Part shown: piece by piece, positions 25,059 to 34,253 of the stretch
How the letters are laid out: the number at the start of each line of letters is the position of its first letter
How positions within the stretch are numbered: the first letter of the stretch is position 1
Assembly: GCF_025345565.1 (NCBI RefSeq)
Contig: NZ_CP054475.1
Span: 763,501 to 827,500 of the forward strand
Direction of reading: 5' to 3'
DNA: 64,000 bases
DNA from: Thalassolituus hydrocarboniclasticus
Lineage (GTDB): Bacteria > Pseudomonadota > Gammaproteobacteria > Pseudomonadales > Oceanobacteraceae
Notes under the pieces: model-generated
Databases searched by the model: none
What the model saw: only the letters and a program-made list of their open reading frames with translations
Told to the model about the DNA's origin: nothing
Position numbers and translations under genes: made by a program

Positions 25059-25790
25059 ATGCATCGTAACTCTGTCGCTGATCTGCGCCTGCAGGAACTG
25101 GCGAAATCCCGCCGTGCTTTCCTGGCGCGTGGCAGCAAAACCGTGCGTTGTCCGCAGTGTCTGCTGGGCGTCAGCAATTGCATCTGTGCCGAGCGGCCGG
25201 AGGTCAGCAGCCGCAGCGCGTTTGTTTTTATCATGTATCACGGTGAAGTCTTTAAACCGAGCAATACCGGGCGGCTGATTGCCGATGTGGTGGCCGATAA
25301 TTACGCTTATCAGTGGCAGCGTACCGTGCATGATCCGGAACTGCTGGCGCTGCTGCAGGATGAGCGTTATGCCCCCATTGTGGTATTTCCGCATCAGTAT
25401 GCGGAGCCTGAACGCTGTATTCACTCTCCGGCGCAGTTGCCAGCCGTGCAGCAGGACAAAATTCCGCTGTTTGTGATGCTCGACGGCACCTGGCGTGAAG
25501 CAAAAAAAATGTTCCGCAGCCCCTATCTGCAGACTCTGCCGGTGCTCGGCATTCAGCCGGAAAAAGGCTCAGAATATCAGCTGCGCGAAGCCGCACACCT
25601 GCATCAGTTATGCACGGCTGAGGTGGGTGTGGAGGTATTAAAACTGGCCGAAGACCACGCGGCTGCGCAGGCACTGGCAGACTATTTTGCGGTTTTCCGT
25701 GAGCGTTATTTAGCCGGTAAAGCCAATATCAATGAGAAACCACAACGGCAGATGAGCACGTTGTTTGGTGCGGAATACGATGGCCGCTGA
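25059..25790 (+). CDS. tapT: DTW-domain tRNA-uridine aminocarboxypropyltransferase
   Basis: A 243-residue enzyme of the DTW/TDD family. TapT (YfiP) makes acp3U at tRNA position 47 using S-adenosylmethionine. The name-giving motif is LDGTWREAKKM. An N-terminal zinc-finger-like CPQCLLGVSNCIC supplies four cysteines. Positively charged segments elsewhere would suit tRNA binding. The family contains several paralogues, so the exact position modified is inferred. It is convergent with the next gene, 15 bp between stops. Confidence 0.85.
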   Translation: MHRNSVADLRLQELAKSRRAFLARGSKTVRCPQCLLGVSNCICAERPEVSSRSAFVFIMYHGEVFKPSNTGRLIADVVADNYAYQWQRTVHDPELLALLQDERYAPIVVFPHQYAEPERCIHSPAQLPAVQQDKIPLFVMLDGTWREAKKMFRSPYLQTLPVLGIQPEKGSEYQLREAAHLHQLCTAEVGVEVLKLAEDHAAAQALADYFAVFRERYLAGKANINEKPQRQMSTLFGAEYDGR

Positions 25791-25805
25791 AGGGCCGGAG
25801 TGTAT

Positions 25806-26666
25806 TCAGTTGCTACCGGCCTGTTTGCCGCTGAGGCAGTCACCGCCGTTGAAGCAATAGCTGTCATACGGCCAGTATTTATTCTGATATAACGCTTTGT
25901 TCAGGCTGCCATCACGGCGCATCGCTGCCAGTGTCTGCTGTAACGGTTTTACCCATTCCGCCTGTAATGCATGGCGGGCGACATAGAGGTCGGCGCGGGC
26001 GGTAAATAATGGCAACGCCAGCTGGATATCTTTGCTGTTTATCCCTGCGCTGTACATGGCAAACAGCAGCGAATGTTCGGTGCTGGCCATCGCATCCAGA
26101 CGTCCGGCCAGCAGCATTTTCAGCCCTTGCTCAACATCCGTCAGCGCCACGCGGGTAATACCGGGATGGGTATCAAAGGCCTGGCCGTATTTCGAACCAC
26201 GCACCTGCCCAATAATCTGCCCGCTGAAATCATCCAGTGAGCGGTATTCTTTACTGCCGGCTTTTACCACGATAACGATGCGTTCGTTGAGGACAAATCC
26301 CAGCGAGTGGGCAATGCGTTCAGCCTGTGGGCTGACAAACATAACAGCGATGTCAGCGTCGCCTTTTTCAATATCCTGAATTACCCGCGGATAAGGTTCC
26401 AGCAGGTTGTTGAATTCAATATTGGCGCGGGCAAACAGAGTATTCTGAAAATCGATCAGAATGCCTTTATTGGCTTTGTCAGAATCAGAAAACCCCCAGG
26501 GTTTAACTGTCGAGGTCACAACCAGCGGCGTGCTACGCACTATCTCCGGATTTTCTCCGGCCGCGGGTGTTGATGGCGGCAGGGCGAATAAAAGCGCGGC
26601 GGGGAATAATATTCCGAATGCCGGAAAAAAGCTTTTTGATAATAAACGGAATAGCATGAATTTCAT
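25806..26666 (-). CDS. Family 3 periplasmic solute-binding protein
   Basis: A 286-residue secreted protein with an N-terminal hydrophobic signal (FPAFGILFPAALLFALPPST). The body follows the SBP_bac_3 pattern: an early KPWGFSDSD binding segment, a KGILIDFQNTLF block, DADIAVMFVSPQAER, and a hinge near GQVRGSKYGQAF. No transporter genes are adjacent, so it may serve a distant ABC system or act as a sensor-type binding protein. Ligand is unknown. Confidence 0.8.
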   Translation of the reverse strand: MKFMLFRLLSKSFFPAFGILFPAALLFALPPSTPAAGENPEIVRSTPLVVTSTVKPWGFSDSDKANKGILIDFQNTLFARANIEFNNLLEPYPRVIQDIEKGDADIAVMFVSPQAERIAHSLGFVLNERIVIVVKAGSKEYRSLDDFSGQIIGQVRGSKYGQAFDTHPGITRVALTDVEQGLKMLLAGRLDAMASTEHSLLFAMYSAGINSKDIQLALPLFTARADLYVARHALQAEWVKPLQQTLAAMRRDGSLNKALYQNKYWPYDSYCFNGGDCLSGKQAGSN

Positions 26667-26774
26667 CGGCCAAGCTTACCAGAAGAGTGGCGGCGATAAG
26701 AAGTAGCCAGCGGCAACAGTCTGTACATAGGGTGTCAGCAGAGAGTGTTAATCCGTAGCGGCGTATTTCCCTGC

Positions 26775-26814
26775 ATAAACAATAAAGCCGGCGGTTGCCG
26801 GCTTTATTGTTTAT
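26775..26814. terminator. Perfect 18-bp inverted repeat, terminator-like
   Basis: The arms (ATAAACAATAAAGCCGGC and its exact complement) flank a GGTT loop. The stem is GC-rich at the top and ends in TTTATTGTTTAT on both strands. It lies past the stop of the minus-strand FAD oxidase and upstream of the solute-binding gene start; no other element is seen in 26667-26840. Confidence 0.75.
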
Positions 26815-26840
26815 CGCGCGATTATTTACTGCAGTTAAGT

Positions 26841-28262
26841 TCAGCTGACGCCCAGCGTTGAACGCAGATGGTCATTCAGAAACAGTCCTTGTGGGTCCAT
26901 TTCTTTGCGTACGCGCAGGAAGTCATTAAAGCGCTCATAACGGGCGGCAAATTCAGCGGCTTTCAGCGTATGAATTTTACCCCAGTGCGGACGGCCGTCG
27001 TACTTCCAGAAAATCGGCTCGATTGCGGCAAAGTACTTTTTATAGTCTTTGTCGTGGAAGTTATGGCAGCTGATGGCAAAGCCATCGCGCTTATAAAACG
27101 GGCTCAGCCAGACATCGTCGCCTTTAATGTAGCGGGCTTCGATCGGGAAAATCACCGGAATATTCTGCTTTTTAATGGTCTGCAGAATTTCACGCAGACA
27201 TTGCGGGCCCACTTCAGCCGGCACGGTGTATTCCATTTCGTTAAAACGGATATCACGCAGATTACCGAAAATATCATGTGATCTGCCGTAGCGGGTTTCC
27301 GGTTCGACGCCACCGGCACCAAAGTTCACCAGCCAGCTGCGGGCGAACGGCATATAGTCGATCAGGTTCGACATCATGCGGAAGGCTTCATACGCATCGC
27401 CGCTTGGCTCAGGCTGATCGGCCGGAATTTCAGACGGATCAATTTTATCGATGGCGATACCGAGCATGTAGTCACTGTGTGGCAGCGCATACATTTCGTA
27501 ATGGCGGTGAGCATCGCGTAATTCTTCGGCACGTTCCAGACCTTCGTCTTCCGACATCATCCAGCTGTGTTCTTTCAGATAGTAGGCTTTATCGGCATTA
27601 ATACGGGCTTTGGTTACCACACCCAGTGCGCCCAGGTTGTTACGGGCAGCATTGAACAGATCGGCGTTCTGGCTGGCACTGCACTCCAGAATATCGCCGG
27701 CGGCATTGGCAATGCGCAGGGTTTTAACGTGGGTCGACAGGGTGCCAAGGTCTTTACCTGTACCATGGGTCGAGGTCGCCAGCGCGCCGCCAAAGGCCTG
27801 GGTGTCGATGTCGGACATATTGATGGTGGATAAACCGTGCTCCCACAGCTTGTCGCCGATCTGCGACAGGCGGGTACCGGCCCAGACATCGGCTTCCATC
27901 GCGTCGCTGTCGATGTTCTCGACACCGCGCAGACGCGCCAGCGACAGCAGGGTCTGATTGGTTGGCACCAGCGCGCTGAAACTGTGGCCGGAGCCAACGC
28001 TGCGGATTGGCTGGGTGGCATTGCGCAGAATGTTCAGTAATTCATCTTCGTTGCGCGGTACCAGGCGCTCATTCGGCTGGCAGGACTGGTTTCCGGACCA
28101 GTTGCTCCACGGCAGCACCCGCTTGCCATCTTTACCAATGATACCCGGGCTTTCCTGGGGTTTGACGCTGGAACTGCAGCCAGCAGTACCGGCGGCAACC
28201 AGGCCGGCACCGGCGGCTTTTAACAGATTACGGCGGTTAAGTTGAATACGGTCGAAATTCAC
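26841..28262 (-). CDS. Tat-exported FAD-dependent sugar-lactone oxidase (ALO/GULO family)
   Basis: A 473-residue flavoprotein. NRRNLLKAAGAG is a Tat signal and TAGC a lipobox, so it is a folded, exported lipoprotein. The FAD-binding PP-loop is seen in SVGSGHSFSALVP and ALATSTHGTGKDLGTLS, and the HWGK motif near the C-terminus is typical of D-arabinono-lactone and L-gulono-lactone oxidases. I chose the GTG at 28262 with AGGAG eight bases upstream; the start is 2 bp after the cytochrome c stop, so the two are coupled. The cytochrome is the likely electron acceptor. The sugar substrate is unknown. Confidence 0.88.
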   Translation of the reverse strand: MNFDRIQLNRRNLLKAAGAGLVAAGTAGCSSSVKPQESPGIIGKDGKRVLPWSNWSGNQSCQPNERLVPRNEDELLNILRNATQPIRSVGSGHSFSALVPTNQTLLSLARLRGVENIDSDAMEADVWAGTRLSQIGDKLWEHGLSTINMSDIDTQAFGGALATSTHGTGKDLGTLSTHVKTLRIANAAGDILECSASQNADLFNAARNNLGALGVVTKARINADKAYYLKEHSWMMSEDEGLERAEELRDAHRHYEMYALPHSDYMLGIAIDKIDPSEIPADQPEPSGDAYEAFRMMSNLIDYMPFARSWLVNFGAGGVEPETRYGRSHDIFGNLRDIRFNEMEYTVPAEVGPQCLREILQTIKKQNIPVIFPIEARYIKGDDVWLSPFYKRDGFAISCHNFHDKDYKKYFAAIEPIFWKYDGRPHWGKIHTLKAAEFAARYERFNDFLRVRKEMDPQGLFLNDHLRSTLGVS

Positions 28263-28264
28263 GG

Positions 28265-28561
28265 CTATTGCTCCTGTGCCATATAAAGAATGATGTCTTC
28301 CAGATCTTCGGCGCTGCATTCTGCACAGGTGCCCATGGGCGGCATATTGCCGATACCATTAATAGCGTTGTTGACCAGGGTGGTGATGCCCTTGTCGAGC
28401 CGGTCTTCCCATTCCGAAGTAAAAGATTGTGGTGCGCCGGAGGCGGCGACAGCGTGACAGGCGGTACAGTAGAGTTCGTACAGTTCTTTGCTGTAGTCAT
28501 CGGTGGCATTGGCACTGCTGGCGATTACCAGAAGCAGACCTGCGCTGAATTTTTTTATCAT
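28265..28561 (-). CDS. Cytochrome c5-like monohaem protein
   Basis: A 98-residue periplasmic cytochrome with signal peptide FSAGLLLVIASSANA. The haem motif is CTACH; the axial Met is in NMPPMG, directly before CAEC, an extra CxxC that forms a disulfide in the c5 family. It immediately precedes the FAD oxidase gene, so I infer that it takes electrons from that enzyme. The upstream region 28562-28728 holds a weak promoter candidate (TTGTAC, 17 bp, TACTCT) and nothing else seen. Confidence 0.9.
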   Translation of the reverse strand: MIKKFSAGLLLVIASSANATDDYSKELYELYCTACHAVAASGAPQSFTSEWEDRLDKGITTLVNNAINGIGNMPPMGTCAECSAEDLEDIILYMAQEQ

Positions 28562-28728
28562 TATTTGCCCCTCATAAAATCCCGTTCAGAGTATCCAAAA
28601 CAAAACGACCGTACAAGTATCGGGGCGTACCAAAACACGGCTATTTACAGTCTTTTACGGTCAGTCATGATCATTTGTGTCCTGACCCGATATAACGGCG
28701 CTTTTGCAGCATCCGTTCAGATCTGATT

Positions 28729-29607
28729 TCAGGGCTGCAGGCTGGCTCCGGAGGTGCGCAGCAGGTAGCGTGACGGTGCCAGCGCCGGGGGTTGCAGAGG
28801 CAGCCATAAGCGCTGCTGCAAAAAGTGGTCAATACGGCTGAGGCGTACCTGCCGGGCGTTCAGGTTGGGCAACTCGCGGGCAAGAAAATCCAGCGTCTCG
28901 GGATAAGGGTGGCCAATCAGAACCGCATAACCACGGCGTTTGGCCAGCTGCACCGCCTGACGGAACTGACGCTCCAGCGCCTCTGGACGGGTGTCATTAT
29001 CGAGAAACACATCGCGCTCCAGAGCGGGAATGCCAGCGGCTCTGGCCTGCTGCAGCGCTACGCTTTTCGGACTGGTGAGGCTGTCGACAAAGAACAGTCC
29101 CTGTTGCTGCGCGACCTGCATCACCCAGCGCATGGCATCGGGCTTTTGGGTCAGCAGGCTGCCCATATGATTATTCAGCCCCTGTACATGGGGGATGGCC
29201 GCCAGACTGCTGGTTAATGTCTGCTGCAGGCTGGCCTGATCCATCTCGCCGGTCAGGGCGCCGGGACCGAGGCGGGCGCCTTTTTCATTGGCCATCGGCG
29301 CGTGCAGCAGAATGCCGTGTTGCCGGCTGAAAGCGGCTGCAGCGAGATGAGCGGCATGGGGCGTGTGTGGCAGAAAGGCCAGATTCAGCGGGCCAGGCAG
29401 TTCGACGGCGCGTTGCCCGAGCCGCTGGTTGTTACCGATATCATCGAGGATAAGCAATAACTCGGCATAGCCTGCTGTTGTTGCTGCAGTTTCCGGGGCG
29501 CGCTTTTGAATGGGTGCTGCATCACCGGTCGGGGAGGCAGCTGCAGCTATCAGACTGAACAGGGTAAACAGGCTGGCCATGGCCAGCCGCGGGAACACAG
29601 ACAGCAA
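28729..29607 (-). CDS. Divergent polysaccharide deacetylase family protein
   Basis: A 292-residue exported protein with signal peptide LFTLFSLIAAAA. The family motif LLLILDDIGNN and later LNNHMGSLLT, LFFVDSLTSP and VLIGHPYPETLDFL give the pattern of the YibQ/DUF610 group, a divergent NodB-type deacetylase fold. Activity has not been defined. The ATG directly follows the ctpA stop codon without a gap. The order gpmI-envC-ctpA-this gene is conserved in many gammaproteobacteria and points to cell-wall work. Confidence 0.88.
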   Translation of the reverse strand: MLSVFPRLAMASLFTLFSLIAAAASPTGDAAPIQKRAPETAATTAGYAELLLILDDIGNNQRLGQRAVELPGPLNLAFLPHTPHAAHLAAAAFSRQHGILLHAPMANEKGARLGPGALTGEMDQASLQQTLTSSLAAIPHVQGLNNHMGSLLTQKPDAMRWVMQVAQQQGLFFVDSLTSPKSVALQQARAAGIPALERDVFLDNDTRPEALERQFRQAVQLAKRRGYAVLIGHPYPETLDFLARELPNLNARQVRLSRIDHFLQQRLWLPLQPPALAPSRYLLRTSGASLQP

Positions 29608-30966
29608 TCAGGCCTCCGGACGAGGGCTGAGGATGGTTACGCCACGCAGCAGGGTGTGGGCTTCATACAGCTGGAAGTCTTTTTTCAGTAATTCGCTGTT
29701 TGGATCTTTGTTGTCGTTGTCTGACTTGGCTTTACCGTCTTTGCGGGTCGGGTTGCTCAGGTGGCCGGGAAGATCGGCCTCTTTATAAAAGCGCTGTTCG
29801 TAAGGCGTTACTTCGCTTTGTTCAACCCAGATATCCGGCTTGATGCCCTGCGCCTGAATAGAGCGGCCATTGGGGGTGAAATAACGCGCGGTGGTGAGCT
29901 TAATGGCACGTTCTTCGGTGATTGGCAGCACACTCTGTACCGAGCCTTTGCCAAACGACTGAGTACCGACGATCACAGCACGCTGATGATCCTGCAGCGC
30001 ACCGGCGACAATTTCTGATGCTGAAGCCGATCCGCCGTTAATCAGTACCACTACAGGTACGTCGCCGGCGGCCGTGTGGTTGGTGGCAGAATAACTGACT
30101 TCGGCGCTTGCTGTGCGGCCCTTGGTGTACACAATCAGGCCCTGACTGATAAAGCTGTCGACCACGTCAACGGCGGCATCGAGAACGCCACCCGGATTAT
30201 TGCGCAGATCGAGAATAATGCCGTTCAGATTGTCTTTAGCGCGCCAGTCTTCAATGGCAGCGGCCAGCTCGCTGCCGGTGTGTTCCTGAAACTGGGTAAT
30301 GCGCACATAACCAACGTTACCGCTGAGCATATCGGTGCGCACACTGGCGACTTTGATTTCGGCGCGGGCGAGGGTAAAGGTCAGCAGTTCTTTTTCATTT
30401 TTACGGCGGATTTCCAGGGTAATCTCAGAACCCGGAGCACCGCGCATACGTTCAACGGCATCGTTCAGGCTCATGCCCATCACCGCTTCGCCATCCAGCG
30501 AAACAATTAAGTCGCCGGCGCGGATACCGGCTTTTTGTGCGGGCGTGTCATCAATCGGGGTAACGACCAGAATCAGGCCATCTTCCTGGCCGACTTCAAT
30601 GCCGAGACCGCCGAATTTACCTGAGGTATTTTCCTGCAGATCCGAAAATGCCTCCGGCTGCAGGTACGCGGAATGCGGATCAAGGGAGGTAAGCATGCCG
30701 TTAATGGCATATTCGAGCAGGGTTTTATCATCCACCTCTTCAACATAGGCGGTGCGGATGCGCTCAAAAATCTCGGTGAAATTACGCAGTTCCTGTAATG
30801 GCAGCTGGCCTTGCAGGCGGGCTGCCTGTTCGGCGGCATCACTGGCTGCGGCAGTGTCTTCTGCAGGCTGGGCATTCACCTGAGTCAGGCCCAGCGACAG
30901 CACGCAGACCGCAGTACAGGCAAAGCGGGAAACAAGACGCGGGGACGGAACAGCAAATAACGACAT
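29608..30966 (-). CDS. ctpA: S41 carboxy-terminal processing protease
   Basis: A 452-residue periplasmic protease with a signal peptide, a PDZ domain (about 100-180: GLGIEVGQEDGLILVVTPI, AGIRAGDLIVSLDG) and a C-terminal S41 catalytic domain. The Ser/Lys dyad lies in NGGSASASEIVAGAL and GTQSFGKGSVQ. CtpA-type proteases degrade peptidoglycan hydrolases in Pseudomonas. I chose the ATG at 30966; the longer frame begins with TTG at 30978. It follows envC by 81 bp, linking it to septal wall processing. Confidence 0.93.
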   Translation of the reverse strand: MSLFAVPSPRLVSRFACTAVCVLSLGLTQVNAQPAEDTAAASDAAEQAARLQGQLPLQELRNFTEIFERIRTAYVEEVDDKTLLEYAINGMLTSLDPHSAYLQPEAFSDLQENTSGKFGGLGIEVGQEDGLILVVTPIDDTPAQKAGIRAGDLIVSLDGEAVMGMSLNDAVERMRGAPGSEITLEIRRKNEKELLTFTLARAEIKVASVRTDMLSGNVGYVRITQFQEHTGSELAAAIEDWRAKDNLNGIILDLRNNPGGVLDAAVDVVDSFISQGLIVYTKGRTASAEVSYSATNHTAAGDVPVVVLINGGSASASEIVAGALQDHQRAVIVGTQSFGKGSVQSVLPITEERAIKLTTARYFTPNGRSIQAQGIKPDIWVEQSEVTPYEQRFYKEADLPGHLSNPTRKDGKAKSDNDNKDPNSELLKKDFQLYEAHTLLRGVTILSPRPEA

Positions 30967-31047
30967 GGGAATACTCAATTCAGGTCAATGCGTTGAAGAA
31001 TGGCACAAAAGTCAGAACCTGTTAAGGCAGCCGCAGCGCCGCTGGCA

Positions 31048-32172
31048 TCAGCGTCTCAGCCAGGCGGCCGGGTCCTGTGGTTTACCTTTATAACGGATCT
31101 CAAAATACAGCCCCGGTTCCGCATTGCCACCACTGCGACCGATAGTGGCAATACTGTCACCCTGATTGACCCAGGCGCCGACATCGCGCAGCAGGGTCTG
31201 ATTATGGGCGTACAGACTGAGATAGCCCTGGCCGTGATCAATAATGGTGATTAAACCAAAACCGCGCAGCCAGTCGGAATACACCACCCGGCCATGGTGA
31301 ATAGCACGCACCGGCAGTCCTTCCGGGGCGCTCATCACCCAGCCTTCCCAGCGTGTCATGCTGTCGTTGTTACGGTTGCCGAAGGCATACAGTACACGGC
31401 CATCAACCGGGCGTGGCAGTTTGCCTCTCAGCGCCGTAATCGGCCGGGCATCTTCTTTACGCGGGCTGTTAACCAGCAGGGTCTGTACTTCGTTAAGCAG
31501 GGCTTCCAGACGCTTGCGGTCGGCCTGTTTCTGGCTCAGACGCTGTTGTTCGGTTTTCATCTGCCCGGCGAGTTTAGCCAGTAACTGTTGCTGTTCCTGC
31601 TTACGTGCGGCGATTTCGCGGTTTTTACCCAGCAGCTTTTTCTCGGTCTCCAGCAGTTGCTGTTCCTGCTGTGCAATCAGCTCGGCGAGGTTATCCAGCC
31701 GTTCAAGTTCGGCCAGAATCTGGTTGATATGCTCAATGCGGGCGTTATTGAAATAACTGAAGTAGCGCAGCATTCGCTGCGCCTGTTGCGGATCGTCCTG
31801 ATTAAGCAGCAGCTTAAGCGGCCCTTCTGAGCCGATACGCTGCGCGGCGCGCAGCTGCTCAGCGAGGTGCAGGCGATGTTTGTCCTGTAACTGACGGAGC
31901 TGTCCCTGCTCCTGTCTGAGCTTTTTTAGGCGGTCTTTCTCCTCCTGCAGGCGGGCACGGGTCTGCTCGATCTGCTTGCTCAGCTCAGCAATGTCTTTAT
32001 CCGATTTACGCAGCGCGTCGTTCAGCTGGCTGTACTCATCTTTTGCTGAGTTCAGCCATTGTTCGAGCTTGGCAATTTCGGTTTTCAGCGCATCCAGTTT
32101 CGCTTCGTCGTCGGCGTGAGCCGGCAAACACAACAGCGCCAGGCAGAAGCCGCTCAGCAACAGTGATTTCAT
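31048..32172 (-). CDS. envC: Murein hydrolase activator EnvC
   Basis: A 374-residue periplasmic protein: signal peptide, long coiled coils (about 25-245) and a C-terminal LytM/M23 domain. The LytM domain is degenerate: the usual metal ligands of the HxGxD and LHFE motifs are replaced (WEGWV, LYFEIRY), so it should activate amidases (AmiA/B) at the septum rather than cut peptidoglycan itself. It sits between gpmI (1 bp away) and ctpA, as in Pseudomonas. Confidence 0.93.
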   Translation of the reverse strand: MKSLLLSGFCLALLCLPAHADDEAKLDALKTEIAKLEQWLNSAKDEYSQLNDALRKSDKDIAELSKQIEQTRARLQEEKDRLKKLRQEQGQLRQLQDKHRLHLAEQLRAAQRIGSEGPLKLLLNQDDPQQAQRMLRYFSYFNNARIEHINQILAELERLDNLAELIAQQEQQLLETEKKLLGKNREIAARKQEQQQLLAKLAGQMKTEQQRLSQKQADRKRLEALLNEVQTLLVNSPRKEDARPITALRGKLPRPVDGRVLYAFGNRNNDSMTRWEGWVMSAPEGLPVRAIHHGRVVYSDWLRGFGLITIIDHGQGYLSLYAHNQTLLRDVGAWVNQGDSIATIGRSGGNAEPGLYFEIRYKGKPQDPAAWLRR

Positions 32173-32173
32173 A

Positions 32174-33718
32174 TCAGTTGCCGTAGCTGACCAGACTGTT
32201 GCCGTCCATTTCTGCCGGCTGCTCCAGACCCATCATGCTCAGCAGGGTTGGTGACACGTCACACAGACGACCCGGATTCAGCTGTACGGCTTCGGCGCGG
32301 TCGTGCACGTAGATCAGGTTAACCGGACCTGTGGTGTGCTGGGTCATGGCTTCGCCATTGTCATCCAGCATCTGCTCAGCGTTGCCGTGGTCGGCGGTGA
32401 TCAGGCATTCGCCACCCACTTCCAGCAGGGCATCGGTCACGCGCTTAATGCATTCATCGATGCACTCGGCGGCTTTTACCGCGGCGTCGTAAACGCCGGT
32501 ATGACCAACCATATCGCCGTTGGCGTAGTTGCAGACGATCAGATCGAATTCGCGGTTTTTAATGGCAGCGACCAGTTTGTCGGTCACTTCCGGGGCGCTC
32601 ATCTCAGGCTGCAGATCATAGGTGGCTACATCCGGGGATTTCACCAGAATGCGGGTTTCGCCGGCGTATTCTTCTTCGCGGCCACCGGAGAAGAAGAAGG
32701 TAACGTGGGCGTATTTTTCGGTTTCGGCAATGCGCAGCTGGGTCAGGCCCAGATTGGATACGTATTCGCCAATGCCGTTGCTCAGCGTGGCCGGCGGGAA
32801 GGCACAGCTGGCTTTAATATCGGCGGCGTATTCGGTCAGCATGACAAAGTCGGCTAACTGCGGACGGGCAGCGCGTGCAAAGCCTTTGAACTCATCGCCG
32901 GAGACAAAGGCGCGGGTCAGTTCGCGGGCGCGGTCAGGGCGGAAATTAAAGAAGATAACGGAATCGTTATCCTGCACACGGCCGTCGGCACCTTCAATGA
33001 CGGTGGCTTTCACGAACTCGTCGTTTTCGTCACGGCTATAAGCATTGGCCAGAGCTTCGCTGGCGGAGGCGGCGCGGAATTCGGCGCTGCCCAGCGTCAT
33101 GGCATCGTAGCCGGCCTGTACCCGTTCCCAGCGGTTATCGCGGTCCATTGAGAAGAAGCGGCCGATCACCGTTGCGATCTGGCCATTACCCAGACGGGCA
33201 AAGGTGTCTTCAATTTTTTTGATGGAAGGTGCGGCAGAGCGTGGTGGCATATCGCGGCCATCAAGAATGGCGTGCACATAGGCGCGCTCAGCGCCACGGG
33301 CTTTGGCCATTTCCAGCAGCGCCACCAGATGGTCTTCATGGCTGTGCACACCGCCCGGTGACAGCAGACCGGTAAAGTGTACGGCACCGCCTTTGGCAAC
33401 GGCTTTGTCGATGGCGGCACAGAGCGCTTCGTTCTGCGCCAGCTCGTTGTCTTTGATGGCTTTGTTGATGCGGGTGAAATTCTGGTAAACGATGCGTCCG
33501 GCACCCAGATTCATATGGCCCACTTCGGAGTTACCCATCTGGCCGTCGGGCAGGCCCACGGCTTCGCCGGAGGTCTGGATCAGTACGTTAGGGTACTGCT
33601 TGAGCAGACGGTCCCAGGTAGGGGTATTGGCGTTGGCAATGGCGTTGTTGGCGGTTTCTTCACGATAGCCCCAGCCATCGAGAATGATCAGAGCAGTAGG
33701 TACAGGACGCGATTTCAT
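32174..33718 (-). CDS. gpmI: 2,3-bisphosphoglycerate-independent phosphoglycerate mutase
   Basis: A 514-residue Mn-dependent glycolytic enzyme converting 3- to 2-phosphoglycerate. The alkaline-phosphatase-like metal site is visible in [17 protein letters not shown], the phosphorylated Ser in [16 protein letters not shown], and more ligands in [13 protein letters not shown] and [12 protein letters not shown] chose the ATG at 33718: it gives the family length, and the upstream ATG at 33757 coincides with a probable -10 box (TACAAT). It starts the gpmI-envC-ctpA-deacetylase operon. Confidence 0.95.
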   Translation of the reverse strand: MKSRPVPTALIILDGWGYREETANNAIANANTPTWDRLLKQYPNVLIQTSGEAVGLPDGQMGNSEVGHMNLGAGRIVYQNFTRINKAIKDNELAQNEALCAAIDKAVAKGGAVHFTGLLSPGGVHSHEDHLVALLEMAKARGAERAYVHAILDGRDMPPRSAAPSIKKIEDTFARLGNGQIATVIGRFFSMDRDNRWERVQAGYDAMTLGSAEFRAASASEALANAYSRDENDEFVKATVIEGADGRVQDNDSVIFFNFRPDRARELTRAFVSGDEFKGFARAARPQLADFVMLTEYAADIKASCAFPPATLSNGIGEYVSNLGLTQLRIAETEKYAHVTFFFSGGREEEYAGETRILVKSPDVATYDLQPEMSAPEVTDKLVAAIKNREFDLIVCNYANGDMVGHTGVYDAAVKAAECIDECIKRVTDALLEVGGECLITADHGNAEQMLDDNGEAMTQHTTGPVNLIYVHDRAEAVQLNPGRLCDVSPTLLSMMGLEQPAEMDGNSLVSYGN

Positions 33719-33862
33719 TAAAACAGACTCGGTTACGTTGCCACGAAAGTCCGCCATTGTACCTAAAAAACACGGCGTTCGTCGCCCTGCTGAGCAGGCA
33801 AAAATCGTGCTCAGCCATTGATTTTATCTCTTGCCGCGATAGTGCCGGCGGCAGGTCTTGTT

Positions 33863-34216
33863 TTCTGGCCTTCTTTGCTGAGGTAAACAGTCCGGTGGTT
33901 GCGCAGGTGGCAGGCGTTGTGTTCTGGCCTTCTTTGCTGAGGTAAACAGTCCGGTGGTTGTGCAGGTGGCAGGCGTTGTGTTCTGGCCTTCTTTGCTGAG
34001 GTAAACAGTCCGGTGGTTGTGCAGGTGGCAGGCGTTGTGTTCTGGCCTTCTTTGCTGAGGTAAACAGTCCGGTGGTTGCGCAGGTGGCAGGCGTTGTGTT
34101 CTGGCCTTCTTTGCTGAGGTAAACAGTCCGGTGGTTGTGCAGGTGGCAGGCGTTGTGTTCTGGCCTTCTTTGCTGAGGTAAACAGTCCGGTGGTTCCGCA
34201 GGCAGGCAGGCGTTAT
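33863..34216. repeat. Six-copy 59-bp tandem repeat (minisatellite)
   Basis: Near-identical 59-bp units start with TTCTGGCC at 33863, 33922, 33981, 34040, 34099 and 34158. Units differ mainly at a CG/TG site (GGTTGCGCAGG or GGTTGTGCAGG). The last unit diverges at its end into GCAGGCAGGCAGGCGTTATACT, which includes the likely rhodanese -10 box. 59 is not a multiple of three and every frame shifts between copies, so the array is not protein-coding. It fills most of the 535-bp gap between divergent gpmI and the rhodanese gene; there are no spacers, so it is not CRISPR. Confidence 0.95.
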
Positions 34217-34219
34217 ACT
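34214..34219 (+). promoter_or_regulatory. Probable -10 box of the rhodanese-secB unit
   Basis: TATACT lies 35 bp before the rhodanese ATG, at the degenerate edge of the 59-bp array. No good -35 is seen 17 bp upstream (TGGTTC). Confidence 0.4.
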
Positions 34220-34253
34220 GCCGCCTTCTTTTTTCCACTGATGATGAGTAGTT

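Noticed and set aside
33863-34216. CRISPR array
   Set aside because: The 59-bp units are contiguous, with no unique spacers and no cas genes nearby.
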